Positions 1 through 7,101 of a DNA stretch of 64,000 nucleotides are shown piece after piece (the stretch's first letter is position 1; every line of letters starts with the position of its first letter). A program made the translations under genes and the position numbers. Source of the stretch: Citricoccus sp. SGAir0253 (GTDB lineage: Bacteria; Actinomycetota; Actinomycetes; Actinomycetales; Micrococcaceae); NCBI RefSeq assembly GCF_005877055.1, contig NZ_CP039424.1:3224001-3288000 (forward strand). The letters run 5' to 3'. The notes beneath the pieces are model-generated. The model did not search any database. It saw nothing but the letters and a program-made list of their open reading frames with translations, and was not told the DNA's origin.

Positions 1-415
1 TCGTCAGCACCGGGCCCGCGGCGGGGGTGGGGCGGGCGTCGGGGACGTGGCGGGCCTCGAGCGCGGGCGCGGCGAGGGTGAGGGCGAGCAGGCCGTGGTG
101 ACCGGTGAAGTGCACGGAGCCACGGCAGCGCAGCACGGGCTCCCCTGCGGCGGTCGCGGCCATGCCGTCCGGCTCCCGGCCGTCGGACGCGCCGTCGGCC
201 TTCCCACCCTCGGCCACGGCGCCCGCGGCCGCGGCCGACGGGAAGGAGATCCGGCCGTCGGGGAGGACTGCGGCTCCGTCCTCGGCGTCGATGCGGCCGT
301 CCGGCAGGCGGGACACGTAGGCGGCAAATCCCTCGTGGAAGGCCCACGCGAGGCCGCGGGGCGCCCCGGCCACGGCGCCGGTCCCGGTGGCGGAGGGTGC
401 GGCAGTGGCGGTCAT
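1..415 (-). CDS. HtaA-domain protein, N-terminal part (cut by window edge)
   Basis: The reading frame starts at an ATG at 415 with an AGGAG ribosome site 6-7 bases upstream and stays open to the window edge (138 codons). Translated residues 20-45 (LAWAFHEGFAAYV) and 95-125 (RGSVHFTGHHGLLALTLAAP) match the start and the GSVxFxGHxGxL core of the HtaA domain, found in corynebacterial heme-binding proteins that bind hemin at the cell surface. No signal peptide is visible at this start, which is odd for an HtaA protein. A glycine/alanine-rich insert splits the domain. The gene diverges from the LysR gene at 589, which could regulate it. Heme uptake is an inference from the family. Confidence 0.7.
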   Translation of the reverse strand, partial: MTATAAPSATGTGAVAGAPRGLAWAFHEGFAAYVSRLPDGRIDAEDGAAVLPDGRISFPSAAAAGAVAEGGKADGASDGREPDGMAATAAGEPVLRCRGSVHFTGHHGLLALTLAAPALEARHVPDARPTPAAGPVLT

Positions 416-588
416 CGGTGCTCCTCAGTGCTCCTCGGTCGGGCCGGGCGGGGCCGGTCGTGTCCGGGGCGGCGCCCGGACGGTGGCCGCCGGGGCCGGA
501 CGCCTCCGGCCCCCACCCCACTGTGATCCGCACCTCAACTACAGTGCAACTGACCATTTCTGCTCACCAACCGCAGGAGCGTTGCGTT

Positions 589-1515
589 ATGGACCACCCC
601 TCGCCCGGCCCCGGCCCCCGGTTCACCCTGCGGCAGCTCGAGCTGTTCGTGGCCGCGGCCGAGCAGGGCTCCTTTACCCGGGCGGCCCAGCAGCTCTTCG
701 TGACGCCCAACGCCGTCGCCCAGGCCGTGGGCGAGCTCGAGGGGATCCTCGGCGTGACGCTGGCCGTCCGCCGCCGGGCCCGGGGGCTGACCCTCACCCC
801 CGCAGGGACGAGGCTGCTCGAGGGGGCCCGCGCGCTGCTGCGGCAGGCGACCGACCTGGGGCTCAGCGTCGGGGAGGGCGCCGGGGAGCCGTCCGGACCG
901 GTCGCCGTCGGGTTCTACTCGACGCTGGCGCCCACGCTGGCCCCCGAGCTCTGGGAGCGGCTGGCCGAGCGTCACCCGGACGTGGAGCTGTCCGTGGTCG
1001 AGGGCACCACCGACGAGCTCGTGGACCAGCTGCACGCCGGCCGGCTGGACCTGCTGATCGCCTACGAGGTGGCCCTGCCGCCGGGGCTGGCGGTCCGCCC
1101 GCTCTTCACGGCACGCCCCTGGGTGGTCCTGCCCCGCCCACACCGCCTGGCCGGGGAACGGGCGGTGGACCTGCGGGACCTCGCGGACGACCCGCTCGTG
1201 CTGTTCGACCTGCCGCCCAGCGGCCGGAACACCCTGGAGCTGCTGCGCCGGCGCGGCGTCCGGCCGCGGATCGCGCACCGCACCACGGACTTCGAGCTCG
1301 TCCACTCGCTCGTCGGCCGCGGGATGGGCTACGGCATCCAGCTGCAGCGGTCCGTGGTGGAGGTCAGCCGGGAGGGGCGTCCACTGGCGATCCTGCCCAT
1401 CACGCCGGAGCCGGAAGCCGAGCCCGTGGTCGTCGCGTGGGCCGGGCAGGTGCCGCTGACCTCGCGCGCGGGGGCCGTCGTCGCGCTCGCGCGGGAGTGC
1501 CTGCCGGCGCGGTGA
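589..1515 (+). CDS. LysR-family transcriptional regulator
   Basis: 308 residues, the normal LysR length. Residues 12-70 form the winged helix-turn-helix (LRQLELFVAAAEQGSFTRAA, then NAVAQAVGELE). Residues 95-300 form the periplasmic-binding-like effector domain with the usual start PVAVGFYSTLAP. I chose the ATG at 589 because CAGGAG lies about 9 bases upstream and the LysR fold begins just after it; longer in-frame extensions are proline/arginine-rich and non-conserved. It is divergent from the HtaA-domain gene, the usual arrangement of a LysR regulator with its target. The inducer cannot be read from sequence. Confidence 0.93.
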   Translation: MDHPSPGPGPRFTLRQLELFVAAAEQGSFTRAAQQLFVTPNAVAQAVGELEGILGVTLAVRRRARGLTLTPAGTRLLEGARALLRQATDLGLSVGEGAGEPSGPVAVGFYSTLAPTLAPELWERLAERHPDVELSVVEGTTDELVDQLHAGRLDLLIAYEVALPPGLAVRPLFTARPWVVLPRPHRLAGERAVDLRDLADDPLVLFDLPPSGRNTLELLRRRGVRPRIAHRTTDFELVHSLVGRGMGYGIQLQRSVVEVSREGRPLAILPITPEPEAEPVVVAWAGQVPLTSRAGAVVALARECLPAR

Positions 1516-1571
1516 CGGGACGGCCGGCCCCGGGCCCGGAGGAGCCCGGCCGCGCCGCCGGGACGCCGGGC

Positions 1572-2120
1572 TCAGTCCTCCGGGATCGCGTACTCCGAGC
1601 TGGAGGCCGTCCGCTCGAGCAGCGCGGCGTCCACGAGGTACCGGCGGAGCATCGCCACGTCCGGGTGGAACACGCGCAGCCGCTGGTTCAGCTCCGCCTC
1701 CGTCAGCACCTCGCCGGGCTCGAGCGCGTGGTCGCGCACCCAGCGCAGCAGCTCGTCCCGTGCCGTCGGCGCCGCGGGCATCGCGGTGATGCGCGGCCCG
1801 TCCAGGAACCGCCCGACGCCGGCCCGGCCCCCGGGGGAGGTTCCGCCCGGTCCCCTACCCACCCCCTCGGGCGACTGCGCATGCTCGGGCGGGGCGAGGG
1901 GCGCGCGCAGGGCGGCGCCGTCCACGGCGAGGGAGCCGTCGTCGCCCTCGACCAGGACGCCCAGCTCCACCCAGGCCTCGACGGCACGGCGTTCGCGGGC
2001 GTTCAGCTCCCCGCGCGCGGCCTGGTCCAGCCGGCCCAGCGCCGCGTAGGCGAAGACGGTCCGGGATGCCTCGTTGCCCAGCGCGGCCAGCACCGGCCTC
2101 CACCCGGCCACCCTCAGCAC
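1572..2120 (-). CDS. DUF2087-type winged-helix protein
   Basis: 182 residues. The N-terminal part (WRPVLAALGNEASRTVFAYA) resembles the MarR/ArsR-like winged helix often found before DUF2087. The C-terminal part (residues 105-180) has the DUF2087 pattern: GEVLTEAELNQRLRVFHPDV followed by LRRYLVDAALLER and a YAIPE ending. Such proteins are thought to bind DNA; no target is known. The start is a GTG at 2120 without a good ribosome site. A much better site (AGGAG) stands before an ATG at 2209 whose frame runs into a stop overlapping this GTG, so the true N-terminus is uncertain (see the small ORF entry). Confidence 0.8.
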   Translation of the reverse strand: MLRVAGWRPVLAALGNEASRTVFAYAALGRLDQAARGELNARERRAVEAWVELGVLVEGDDGSLAVDGAALRAPLAPPEHAQSPEGVGRGPGGTSPGGRAGVGRFLDGPRITAMPAAPTARDELLRWVRDHALEPGEVLTEAELNQRLRVFHPDVAMLRRYLVDAALLERTASSSEYAIPED

Positions 2121-2209
2121 CCCGCCGGAACGGGGGTGCCTGCCTGCGGGCGGACGCCGGGGACCGGGGAGGCACCACCGGGGGCGGCCCAGGACCTCGG
2201 GACGGTCAT
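2114..2209 (-). other. Possible 31-codon leader ORF or frameshifted 5' end of the DUF2087 gene
   Basis: The ATG at 2209 has an AGGAG ribosome site at the right distance. Its frame codes 31 residues (MTVPRSWAAPGG...) and ends at a TGA that lies inside the GTG-CTG-A start of the DUF2087 gene. Either this is a translationally coupled leader, or one base is missing and it is the original N-terminus. I cannot decide from one sequence. Confidence 0.3.
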
Positions 2210-2426
2210 GGTCGGCTCCTCAGCTCGCGACGGCGGTCAGCACGGCGGCCCGGCAGGACCGTGCGCCGCGGCGGGCCACCGCGGAGCCGGCCACCCCAGT
2301 CTCCCCGCGGGGACGGCCGGGCAGCGAGAGCCGGTCGACGCCCGGGGCGCCGGGCCCGGAGGGCGGGCTCCGACACTGGCCCGGGCTCCGGGCCCACGGC
2401 CCCGACCGGGGGTGCGACCATGGAGC

Positions 2427-2978
2427 ATGCGCCTGACCGTCTACACCGGCTCGTCCTCCGGACTGGATCCGCTCTGGACCGAGACCGCGCACGCGCTGGG
2501 GCACGCCCTCGGCGCGGGCGGCCACCACCTCGTGTACGGCGGCGGGCAGGTGGGGCTCATGGGCACCTTGGCAGACGCGGCGCTCGAGGCCGGCGCCCCG
2601 GTCACCGGCGTCATCCCCGCCGCGCTCGTGGAGGCCGAGCACGCGCACCCGGGACTGACGACGCTCGAGGTGGTGGCCGACGTCGGCGAGCGCAAGCGCC
2701 GCCTGGCCGACCTCGGCGAGGCGATGGTCGCCCTGCCCGGGGGTGCCGGCACGCTCGAGGAGTTCTTCGAGTCCTGGACGTGGCAGCAGCTGGGGGTGCA
2801 CGCCAAGCCGGTGGCGCTCTACTCCCCCGGCGGCTTCTGGGACCCGCTCACCGGGATGCTGGACCACCTCGTGGAGTCCGGGTTCCTCCGCCGCTCCTTC
2901 CGCGAGGGACTGATCGTGGCCGATACCCCGGACGGGCTGTTCCGCGCGTTGCGGGAGTGGATGCCGCCGGAGCGGTGA
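2427..2978 (+). CDS. LOG-family protein (cytokinin riboside 5'-monophosphate phosphoribohydrolase type)
   Basis: 183 residues, the usual size of the LOG/TIGR00730 family. Both family motifs are intact: GGGQVGLMG near residue 40 and PGGAGTLEE near residue 105. Members remove ribose 5'-phosphate from N6-modified AMP or, in many bacteria, act on AMP/nucleotide monophosphates; they were once mislabelled lysine decarboxylases. The cytosolic protein starts with MRLTVYTGSSSG, the typical N-terminal nucleotide-binding strand. The upstream ribosome site is weak, with GGAG directly at the ATG. The gene converges on the flavin monooxygenase at 2995-4185 with a 16-base gap. Confidence 0.93.
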   Translation: MRLTVYTGSSSGLDPLWTETAHALGHALGAGGHHLVYGGGQVGLMGTLADAALEAGAPVTGVIPAALVEAEHAHPGLTTLEVVADVGERKRRLADLGEAMVALPGGAGTLEEFFESWTWQQLGVHAKPVALYSPGGFWDPLTGMLDHLVESGFLRRSFREGLIVADTPDGLFRALREWMPPER

Positions 2979-2994
2979 GCCTCCCGGCGCCGGC

Positions 2995-4185
2995 TCAGGA
3001 CCCGGCGAGCATGTCCAGCACGAGCGGCTTGACCTGCGCGCCGTAGAGCTCGATCGAGTCCACCATGTACTCGTGCGGCAGCGAGCCGTTGCCGTACTTC
3101 ATGCCGAAGCGGCTGGCCCCCAGGGCGCGCACGCTGCGGGCCACCTTGCGGGCCACGGTCTCCGGGGAGCCCAGGTGCAGCGCGCCATGCTCGATCTCCT
3201 GGCGGAACTGGATGGGGCTCGGCGCCGGCCAGCCGCGCTCGGCGGCCATCTTGCGCATGTTGAACTCCCAGTGCGGGTAGTACCGCTCGGCGGCCTCCTC
3301 GTCCGTGGGACCCACGAAGCCGTGGGAGTGCACGGCCACCCGGCGCGGCTCGAGCCCGGCCTCGTCCACGGAGCGGCGGAAGAGCTCGGCGAAGGGGGCG
3401 AAGCGCTCCGGGGCTCCGCCGATGACGGCCAGCTCCAGCCCGAACCCGTGCCGCGCGGCCCGGACCACGGAGGCCGGGGTGCCGCCCACGGCGACCCAGG
3501 CCGGCAGGCCGTGCTCGTGGGCCGTCGTCGGGAAGACGGACTGGCGCTGCAGGGCCGCGCGGGTGCTGCCCTGCCAGGTCACCGGCCCCTCGCCGCGCAG
3601 CCGCGCGAACAGGTCCAGCTTCTCCTCGAAGAGCCGCTCGTAGTCCTGCAGGTCGTAGCCGAACAGGGGGAAGGACTCGATGAAGGAGCCGCGGCCCAGG
3701 GAGATCTCGGCACGGCCGGCGGAGACCGCGTCCAGGGTGGCGAAGCGCTGGTACACCCGGACCGGGTCGTCCGAGGACAGCACGGTCACGGCGGAGGTCA
3801 GCTTGATGTCCCGCGTCTGCCCGGCGATCGCGGCGAGCACCATCTCCGGGGCGGAGACCGTGTAGTCGGGGCGGTGGTGCTCGCCGATGCCGATGACGTC
3901 CACGCCGGCCCGGTCCGCCACGACGCCCTCGGCGACCACGTTGCGCAGCACCTCGGGGTGCTCCAGCGGGCGCCCCTGCAGGTCGTGGGTGACGTCCCCG
4001 AAGGTGTGCACGGCGAACTCGACGGTGCCCTCCGGCAGGGAGTCGGCGCGCTCGGTGCCGGGGTTGGGCCGGGGCGCGGCGAGCGCGGCGGGCGCAGCGG
4101 GGCGCGCGCCGGCGTCGGGTCCGACGGCGGCCCGCGGGTCCGGGGTGGGGAGCGGCTGGGCGTGGGGGCGGGGGTTCTCGGTCAC
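2995..4185 (-). CDS. LLM-class flavin-dependent oxidoreductase (TIGR03858-like)
   Basis: Luciferase-like monooxygenase using reduced FMN; substrate unknown. From about residue 56 the protein follows the family closely: EFAVHTFGDVTHD, GIGEHHRPDYTVSAPE, TSAVTVLSSDDPVRVYQ, GRAEISLGRGSFIESFPLFG. The first ~50 residues from the GTG at 4185 are proline/alanine-rich and not part of the fold. A later start (for example a GTG near residue 55) is possible. It lies downstream of the DUF3237 and MarR genes on the same strand, with a palindrome (4221-4232) in the gap, so control by that MarR protein is likely but inferred. Confidence 0.9.
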   Translation of the reverse strand: MTENPRPHAQPLPTPDPRAAVGPDAGARPAAPAALAAPRPNPGTERADSLPEGTVEFAVHTFGDVTHDLQGRPLEHPEVLRNVVAEGVVADRAGVDVIGIGEHHRPDYTVSAPEMVLAAIAGQTRDIKLTSAVTVLSSDDPVRVYQRFATLDAVSAGRAEISLGRGSFIESFPLFGYDLQDYERLFEEKLDLFARLRGEGPVTWQGSTRAALQRQSVFPTTAHEHGLPAWVAVGGTPASVVRAARHGFGLELAVIGGAPERFAPFAELFRRSVDEAGLEPRRVAVHSHGFVGPTDEEAAERYYPHWEFNMRKMAAERGWPAPSPIQFRQEIEHGALHLGSPETVARKVARSVRALGASRFGMKYGNGSLPHEYMVDSIELYGAQVKPLVLDMLAGS

Positions 4186-4220
4186 GGCGGCGTCAACGTC
4201 CCGGCTGGGCGAATCATTCC

Positions 4221-4232
4221 TTCAAGCTTTAA
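4221..4232. promoter_or_regulatory. AAGCTT-centred palindrome upstream of the LLM gene, candidate MarR-type operator
   Basis: TTCAAGCTTTAA is a near-perfect palindrome in an AT-rich island just upstream of the flavin oxidoreductase gene, inside otherwise >70% GC DNA. Its size and symmetry fit a MarR-family operator, and a MarR gene is two genes upstream. Function is inferred. Confidence 0.4.
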
Positions 4233-4249
4233 CTTAGTATCCGCCGGGC

Positions 4250-4732
4250 TCAGCGCACGCGGAACACCTCGATCCGCACCCCGCCCGGCCGGCGCTCGCC
4301 CGTGCCGAGGAACAGGCTCCGGTTCATCCACGCGTACGGGCCGGACTCGTCGGCCGAGAGCTCGGGGACACACCGGAAGTAGATGCGGGCCGGGTCCACC
4401 GCCTGGCCGGACATCAGCGCGCGCAGGTCCTCCGGGCTGCCGGTGCGCAGCGCGCGGTTCTCCACCAGTACCCGGTGCCCGCCCTCGAGCTCGAGGACGT
4501 AGTTGGCCTGCAGGTGGGCGACGTCGGCGGTGGGGTAGCGCTGGAAGTCCGCGCCGGCGTCGAGCACCACCCCGACAATGCCGGGGCCGGTCACCCGGCC
4601 CCCGCGGATGGGGGCGACGCGGCGCGCGCCCTGGGCGGTGGTGCCGATGTCCACGGTCTCGCTGACCTCGACCTCGATGGTGGCGACGAAGTCCAGCGCG
4701 GGCGGGGCGGGGGTGGGGTCCTCGGCGGTCAT
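4250..4732 (-). CDS. DUF3237 domain-containing protein
   Basis: 160 residues, about the family length. The pattern is that of DUF3237/UPF0311: GTTAQGARRVAPIRGGRVTG near residue 32, GADFQRYPTADVAHLQANYV near 62, then PARIYFRCVPELSADESGPY and WMNRSLFLGTGER close to the C-terminus. The family has a beta-barrel-like fold and no established reaction. The ATG at 4732 has AGGAT upstream. It follows the MarR gene by 32 bases and precedes the LLM oxidoreductase, suggesting a small co-regulated group, perhaps for modification of an aromatic or lipophilic compound (inference). Confidence 0.87.
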   Translation of the reverse strand: MTAEDPTPAPPALDFVATIEVEVSETVDIGTTAQGARRVAPIRGGRVTGPGIVGVVLDAGADFQRYPTADVAHLQANYVLELEGGHRVLVENRALRTGSPEDLRALMSGQAVDPARIYFRCVPELSADESGPYAWMNRSLFLGTGERRPGGVRIEVFRVR

Positions 4733-4764
4733 GGGACGATCCTGACACGGACGCCCCCGGAAGA

Positions 4765-5184
4765 TCACTCCACGCTGCGCGTCAGGGCGGTGAGGAACTT
4801 GGCCACGGCCGCCAGTTCCTCCGGGGAGAGGGACTCGGCGGCCTCGAGCATGCGCCGGTGCATGGCCCCGAGCGTGGAGCGCACGTCCTCGTCGCTCTTC
4901 TGCGTGGGCTCGATGGACACCGAGCGCCGGTCGTCCGGGTGCGCCACGCGCTGGGCGTAGCCGTCCCGCACGAGACGGTCCACGAGCGCGCTGGCCGAGG
5001 CGCTCGTGATCTCCAGGACCTGGGCCAGGTCCCGCTGGCGGACCCGCTCCCCGGCGCGGGTGGCGCGCAGCAGGTAGCGCAGCGCCACGAGGTCGGTCTC
5101 CCCCATGCCCATGGAGTCCCGCGTGCGGGTGCGCATCCGCCGCTCGGCGTCCCGGTACTTGCGCAGCAGGTTGAGCACGTCCAC
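4765..5184 (-). CDS. MarR-family transcriptional regulator
   Basis: The winged-helix core is clear: MGMGETDLVALRYLLRA, then VRQRDLAQVLEITSASASAL (recognition region), then RVAHPDDRRSVSIEPT (the DxRS/R wing motif). I give the GTG at 5184 as start because GGAG lies 4 bases before it, but conserved-looking residues (WYVDAGGG...) continue upstream in frame with no canonical start codon, so the real protein may be longer and use a rare start. An AT-rich promoter with inverted repeats (5319-5349) precedes it. It is divergent from the Asp23-like gene at 5428 and probably controls itself, that gene and the DUF3237/LLM pair. Confidence 0.88.
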   Translation of the reverse strand: MDVLNLLRKYRDAERRMRTRTRDSMGMGETDLVALRYLLRATRAGERVRQRDLAQVLEITSASASALVDRLVRDGYAQRVAHPDDRRSVSIEPTQKSDEDVRSTLGAMHRRMLEAAESLSPEELAAVAKFLTALTRSVE

Positions 5185-5318
5185 GGGCTCCGGCCCCCCG
5201 CCGGCGTCGACATACCAATAGCCCGATCCGGGCTCGCGCTTGTCCCCGATGATGGTCCCGGCTCCCCTCGGTCGCAGGTCAGAGGCAGCTGGGGCGATTT
5301 GCCGCCCACTCCGGAAGA

Positions 5319-5349
5319 TGTATAGGCTGCCTAACAGATAGCTGTTCAA
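5319..5349 (-). promoter_or_regulatory. MarR gene promoter overlapped by two inverted repeats
   Basis: On the minus strand, TTGAAC (5349-5344) and TATACA (5324-5319) are separated by 19 bases. The spacer contains TAGGCTGCCTA (5323-5333, perfect palindrome) abutting AACAGATAGCTGTT (5333-5346, arms AACAG/CTGTT). Overlap of promoter and palindromes is typical of MarR autoregulation. The AT-rich stretch AATTATATC nearby may serve the divergent gene. Confidence 0.55.
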
Positions 5350-5427
5350 CCAATTATATCGCAGTCCGTGGTGCCTCGGCCGAACCTGCGCCGGGCTCCC
5401 CCGGAGCGTGCGGGGAGGACCGGAGTC

Positions 5428-5880
5428 ATGAGCATGAACACCGACGGACAGCAGGAGCAGGACACCACGGTAGCGGCAGGCGCCGACTGGACGTCCCGGG
5501 CCCACACCCTGGCCCACAGCGCCTCGCGCGCCACAGAACTCGTCCCGGGCGTGGTGTCCGCGGACTTCCGGATCTCGGGCAGCCCCAGCGCGCCGGCCCT
5601 GGAGATCGACTGCACCCTCGCCCGGGGCGAGGACCCCACCCCCGTCATCGAGATCGTCACCCACTCCACGGTGGAGGACCTCGAGGAGCTGATCGGGGTG
5701 CCCTTCGCCCGCCGGGACATCCAGGTGATGATCGCCGAGGAGGAGGTGCCCGAGACCACCCCGCTCACGATCGTGCCGGCCACGGTCACCCCGGCGGCGG
5801 GCCTCGCCGCCGCGGCGTTCGGGGCCCCGGCCACGGGGGTGGACGGCACGGCCGCGCTGGACCTGGCGGTCGCGTCCTAG
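5428..5880 (+). CDS. Asp23/Gls24-like hypothetical protein
   Basis: 150 residues. The middle part (LVPGVVSADFRISGSPSAPA, EIDCTLARGEDPTPVIEIVT, then RRDIQVMIAEEE) has the alternating pattern of Asp23/Gls24 alkaline-shock proteins, cytosolic or membrane-associated stress proteins. The similarity is weak and I infer it from pattern alone. No signal peptide or membrane segment is present; the last 40 residues are alanine-rich and probably disordered. The start at 5428 has two candidate ribosome sites, GGAGG and GGAG. No amaP-like partner gene follows. It is divergent from the MarR gene and shares its control region. Confidence 0.55.
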   Translation: MSMNTDGQQEQDTTVAAGADWTSRAHTLAHSASRATELVPGVVSADFRISGSPSAPALEIDCTLARGEDPTPVIEIVTHSTVEDLEELIGVPFARRDIQVMIAEEEVPETTPLTIVPATVTPAAGLAAAAFGAPATGVDGTAALDLAVAS

Positions 5881-5917
5881 GCGTACCCGGACGGCCGCGC
5901 GCCACGGGTCCCCGTGG

Positions 5918-6220
5918 TCAGTCCCGGGGATCCGCCGGGGACTGCCCACCGTCCCGGCGGGCGACCGGCGCCGCCGGGCGGTCCTCGGCCAGCATCCTCC
6001 GGGCCTCGGCCAGGGCCCACGCGGCATCCTCCTCGTCCACCCGGGCGAGGGTGAGCAGGTTGGCGATGCGCTGTTCCCGGGCGAGCCGCTCCGTGCTGTC
6101 CGTCAGGCCGATCATCGCCAGCACGCGCGCGTGGGCACGACGGCCCCGTGCCTTGGTGCTCGCGTCGTTCACCTTGGTGTCACCGAGGACCGCCAGGGCC
6201 CGCGCCAACAGCTCATTCAC
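5918..6220 (-). CDS. Small hypothetical protein, helical
   Basis: 100 residues from a GTG at 6220. I do not recognise the family. The sequence is almost all charged helix (DASTKARGRRAHARVLAMIG, LAREQRIANLLTLARVDEED) with a disordered C-terminus and no membrane segment or cysteine. The C-terminal half (EDAAWALAEARRMLAED) looks like a short helix pair. Codon use matches neighbours, which supports it being real. It stands alone, downstream of and convergent with the Asp23-like gene. Confidence 0.6.
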   Translation of the reverse strand: MNELLARALAVLGDTKVNDASTKARGRRAHARVLAMIGLTDSTERLAREQRIANLLTLARVDEEDAAWALAEARRMLAEDRPAAPVARRDGGQSPADPRD

Positions 6221-6363
6221 TTCCGTACCCCCGTCACGCTCTTCGTCTGGTGCCCCGGCGGGCAGCGGCCCGTCCCGCGCCGCCCGGGGTGATCCGTGAC
6301 TCTAGCAACGGCCCGCGGTGACGGTCGCCACATGGTGTCACACGGTGGCACCCGCCTCCCGGC

Positions 6364-7056
6364 TCAGTTCCCGCACGGCATCGCGCGGAAGACGCCGTCC
6401 CGGGGCCCGGCCCAGACGGCCCCGCCGCCGGGGCAGGCGGCCACCTCGAACGCCATGCCGTCCCGCTCGGCCCGCAACCGGCCGTCGTCGTCCTGGACGA
6501 TGTCCCAGCCGGCCGCGGGCAGGGCCTGGCGGTAGTGGCCCAGGGCGTCCACGCCGGCCCCGGTGACGAAGCGGACGTCGCAGCCGTCCACCCCCACGGA
6601 GGCCTCCCCGCCGAAGGAGCCGACGTGCTCGATGGAGTCGAAGACCGCCTGGTACTCCCGCACGGCGGCCAGCCGATCCCCGGTGAACCCCTCGGTGAGG
6701 CAGTGCGGCGCGGTGGTGAACTGCTCCTGGGCCTTCTGGCGCAGCGCCCACGGCGTGGCGGCGATCATCGCCACCACCATGAGGACGGGCACGGCCACGG
6801 CGGTCGCCCGCACCCAGGGCAGGGGCAGGAGCACCGCGGCCATCAGGCCGAGGAACCCCACGAGGGCCACGGGCAGCAGGGAGGAGGCGAGGACGCGGGC
6901 GATGCCCTCGAGCGGGCCCTCGGTGATGTCCCCGTACTCGGCGGTGAAGGCGTAGTGGAACCACACCGCGATCCCGGCCACCACGACGGCGGCCCCCAGC
7001 AGCACCGCGGACGTGACGGTGCGCGTCCGGCGCGGTCTCGTCACCTGCATGGCCAT
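6364..7056 (-). CDS. Membrane protein with C-terminal extracytoplasmic domain, unknown function
   Basis: 230 residues. Three hydrophobic segments lie at about 14-34, 54-77 and 82-102. A soluble domain of ~120 residues follows, with four cysteines (PHCLTEGF, VDGCDVRF, AACPGG, MPCGN) that could form two disulfides outside the cell. The domain pattern (DALGHYRQALPAAGWDIVQD) resembles small lipoprotein-like folds that compare two states of a residue pair, but I cannot name a family. The ATG at 7056 has AGGA upstream; an ATG six bases later is an alternative. It follows the MFS gene by 45 bases on the same strand, so the two may be co-transcribed. Confidence 0.75.
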   Translation of the reverse strand: MAMQVTRPRRTRTVTSAVLLGAAVVVAGIAVWFHYAFTAEYGDITEGPLEGIARVLASSLLPVALVGFLGLMAAVLLPLPWVRATAVAVPVLMVVAMIAATPWALRQKAQEQFTTAPHCLTEGFTGDRLAAVREYQAVFDSIEHVGSFGGEASVGVDGCDVRFVTGAGVDALGHYRQALPAAGWDIVQDDDGRLRAERDGMAFEVAACPGGGAVWAGPRDGVFRAMPCGN

Positions 7057-7101
7057 GGCTCATCCTACGGCGCTGACGAGGGCCGTCCCAGCCCCGAGAC
7101 C

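Noticed and set aside
2206-2421. Small minus-strand frame before the LOG gene
   Set aside because: Ends with an apparently normal stop but has no family, ribosome site or composition to support it.
387-2978. Very long plus-strand open frame (863 codons) across LysR, DUF2087 and LOG genes
   Set aside because: It is the result of high GC and few stop codons. Only its last 183 codons (from 2427) show a family pattern; the rest is Arg/Pro/Gly-rich.
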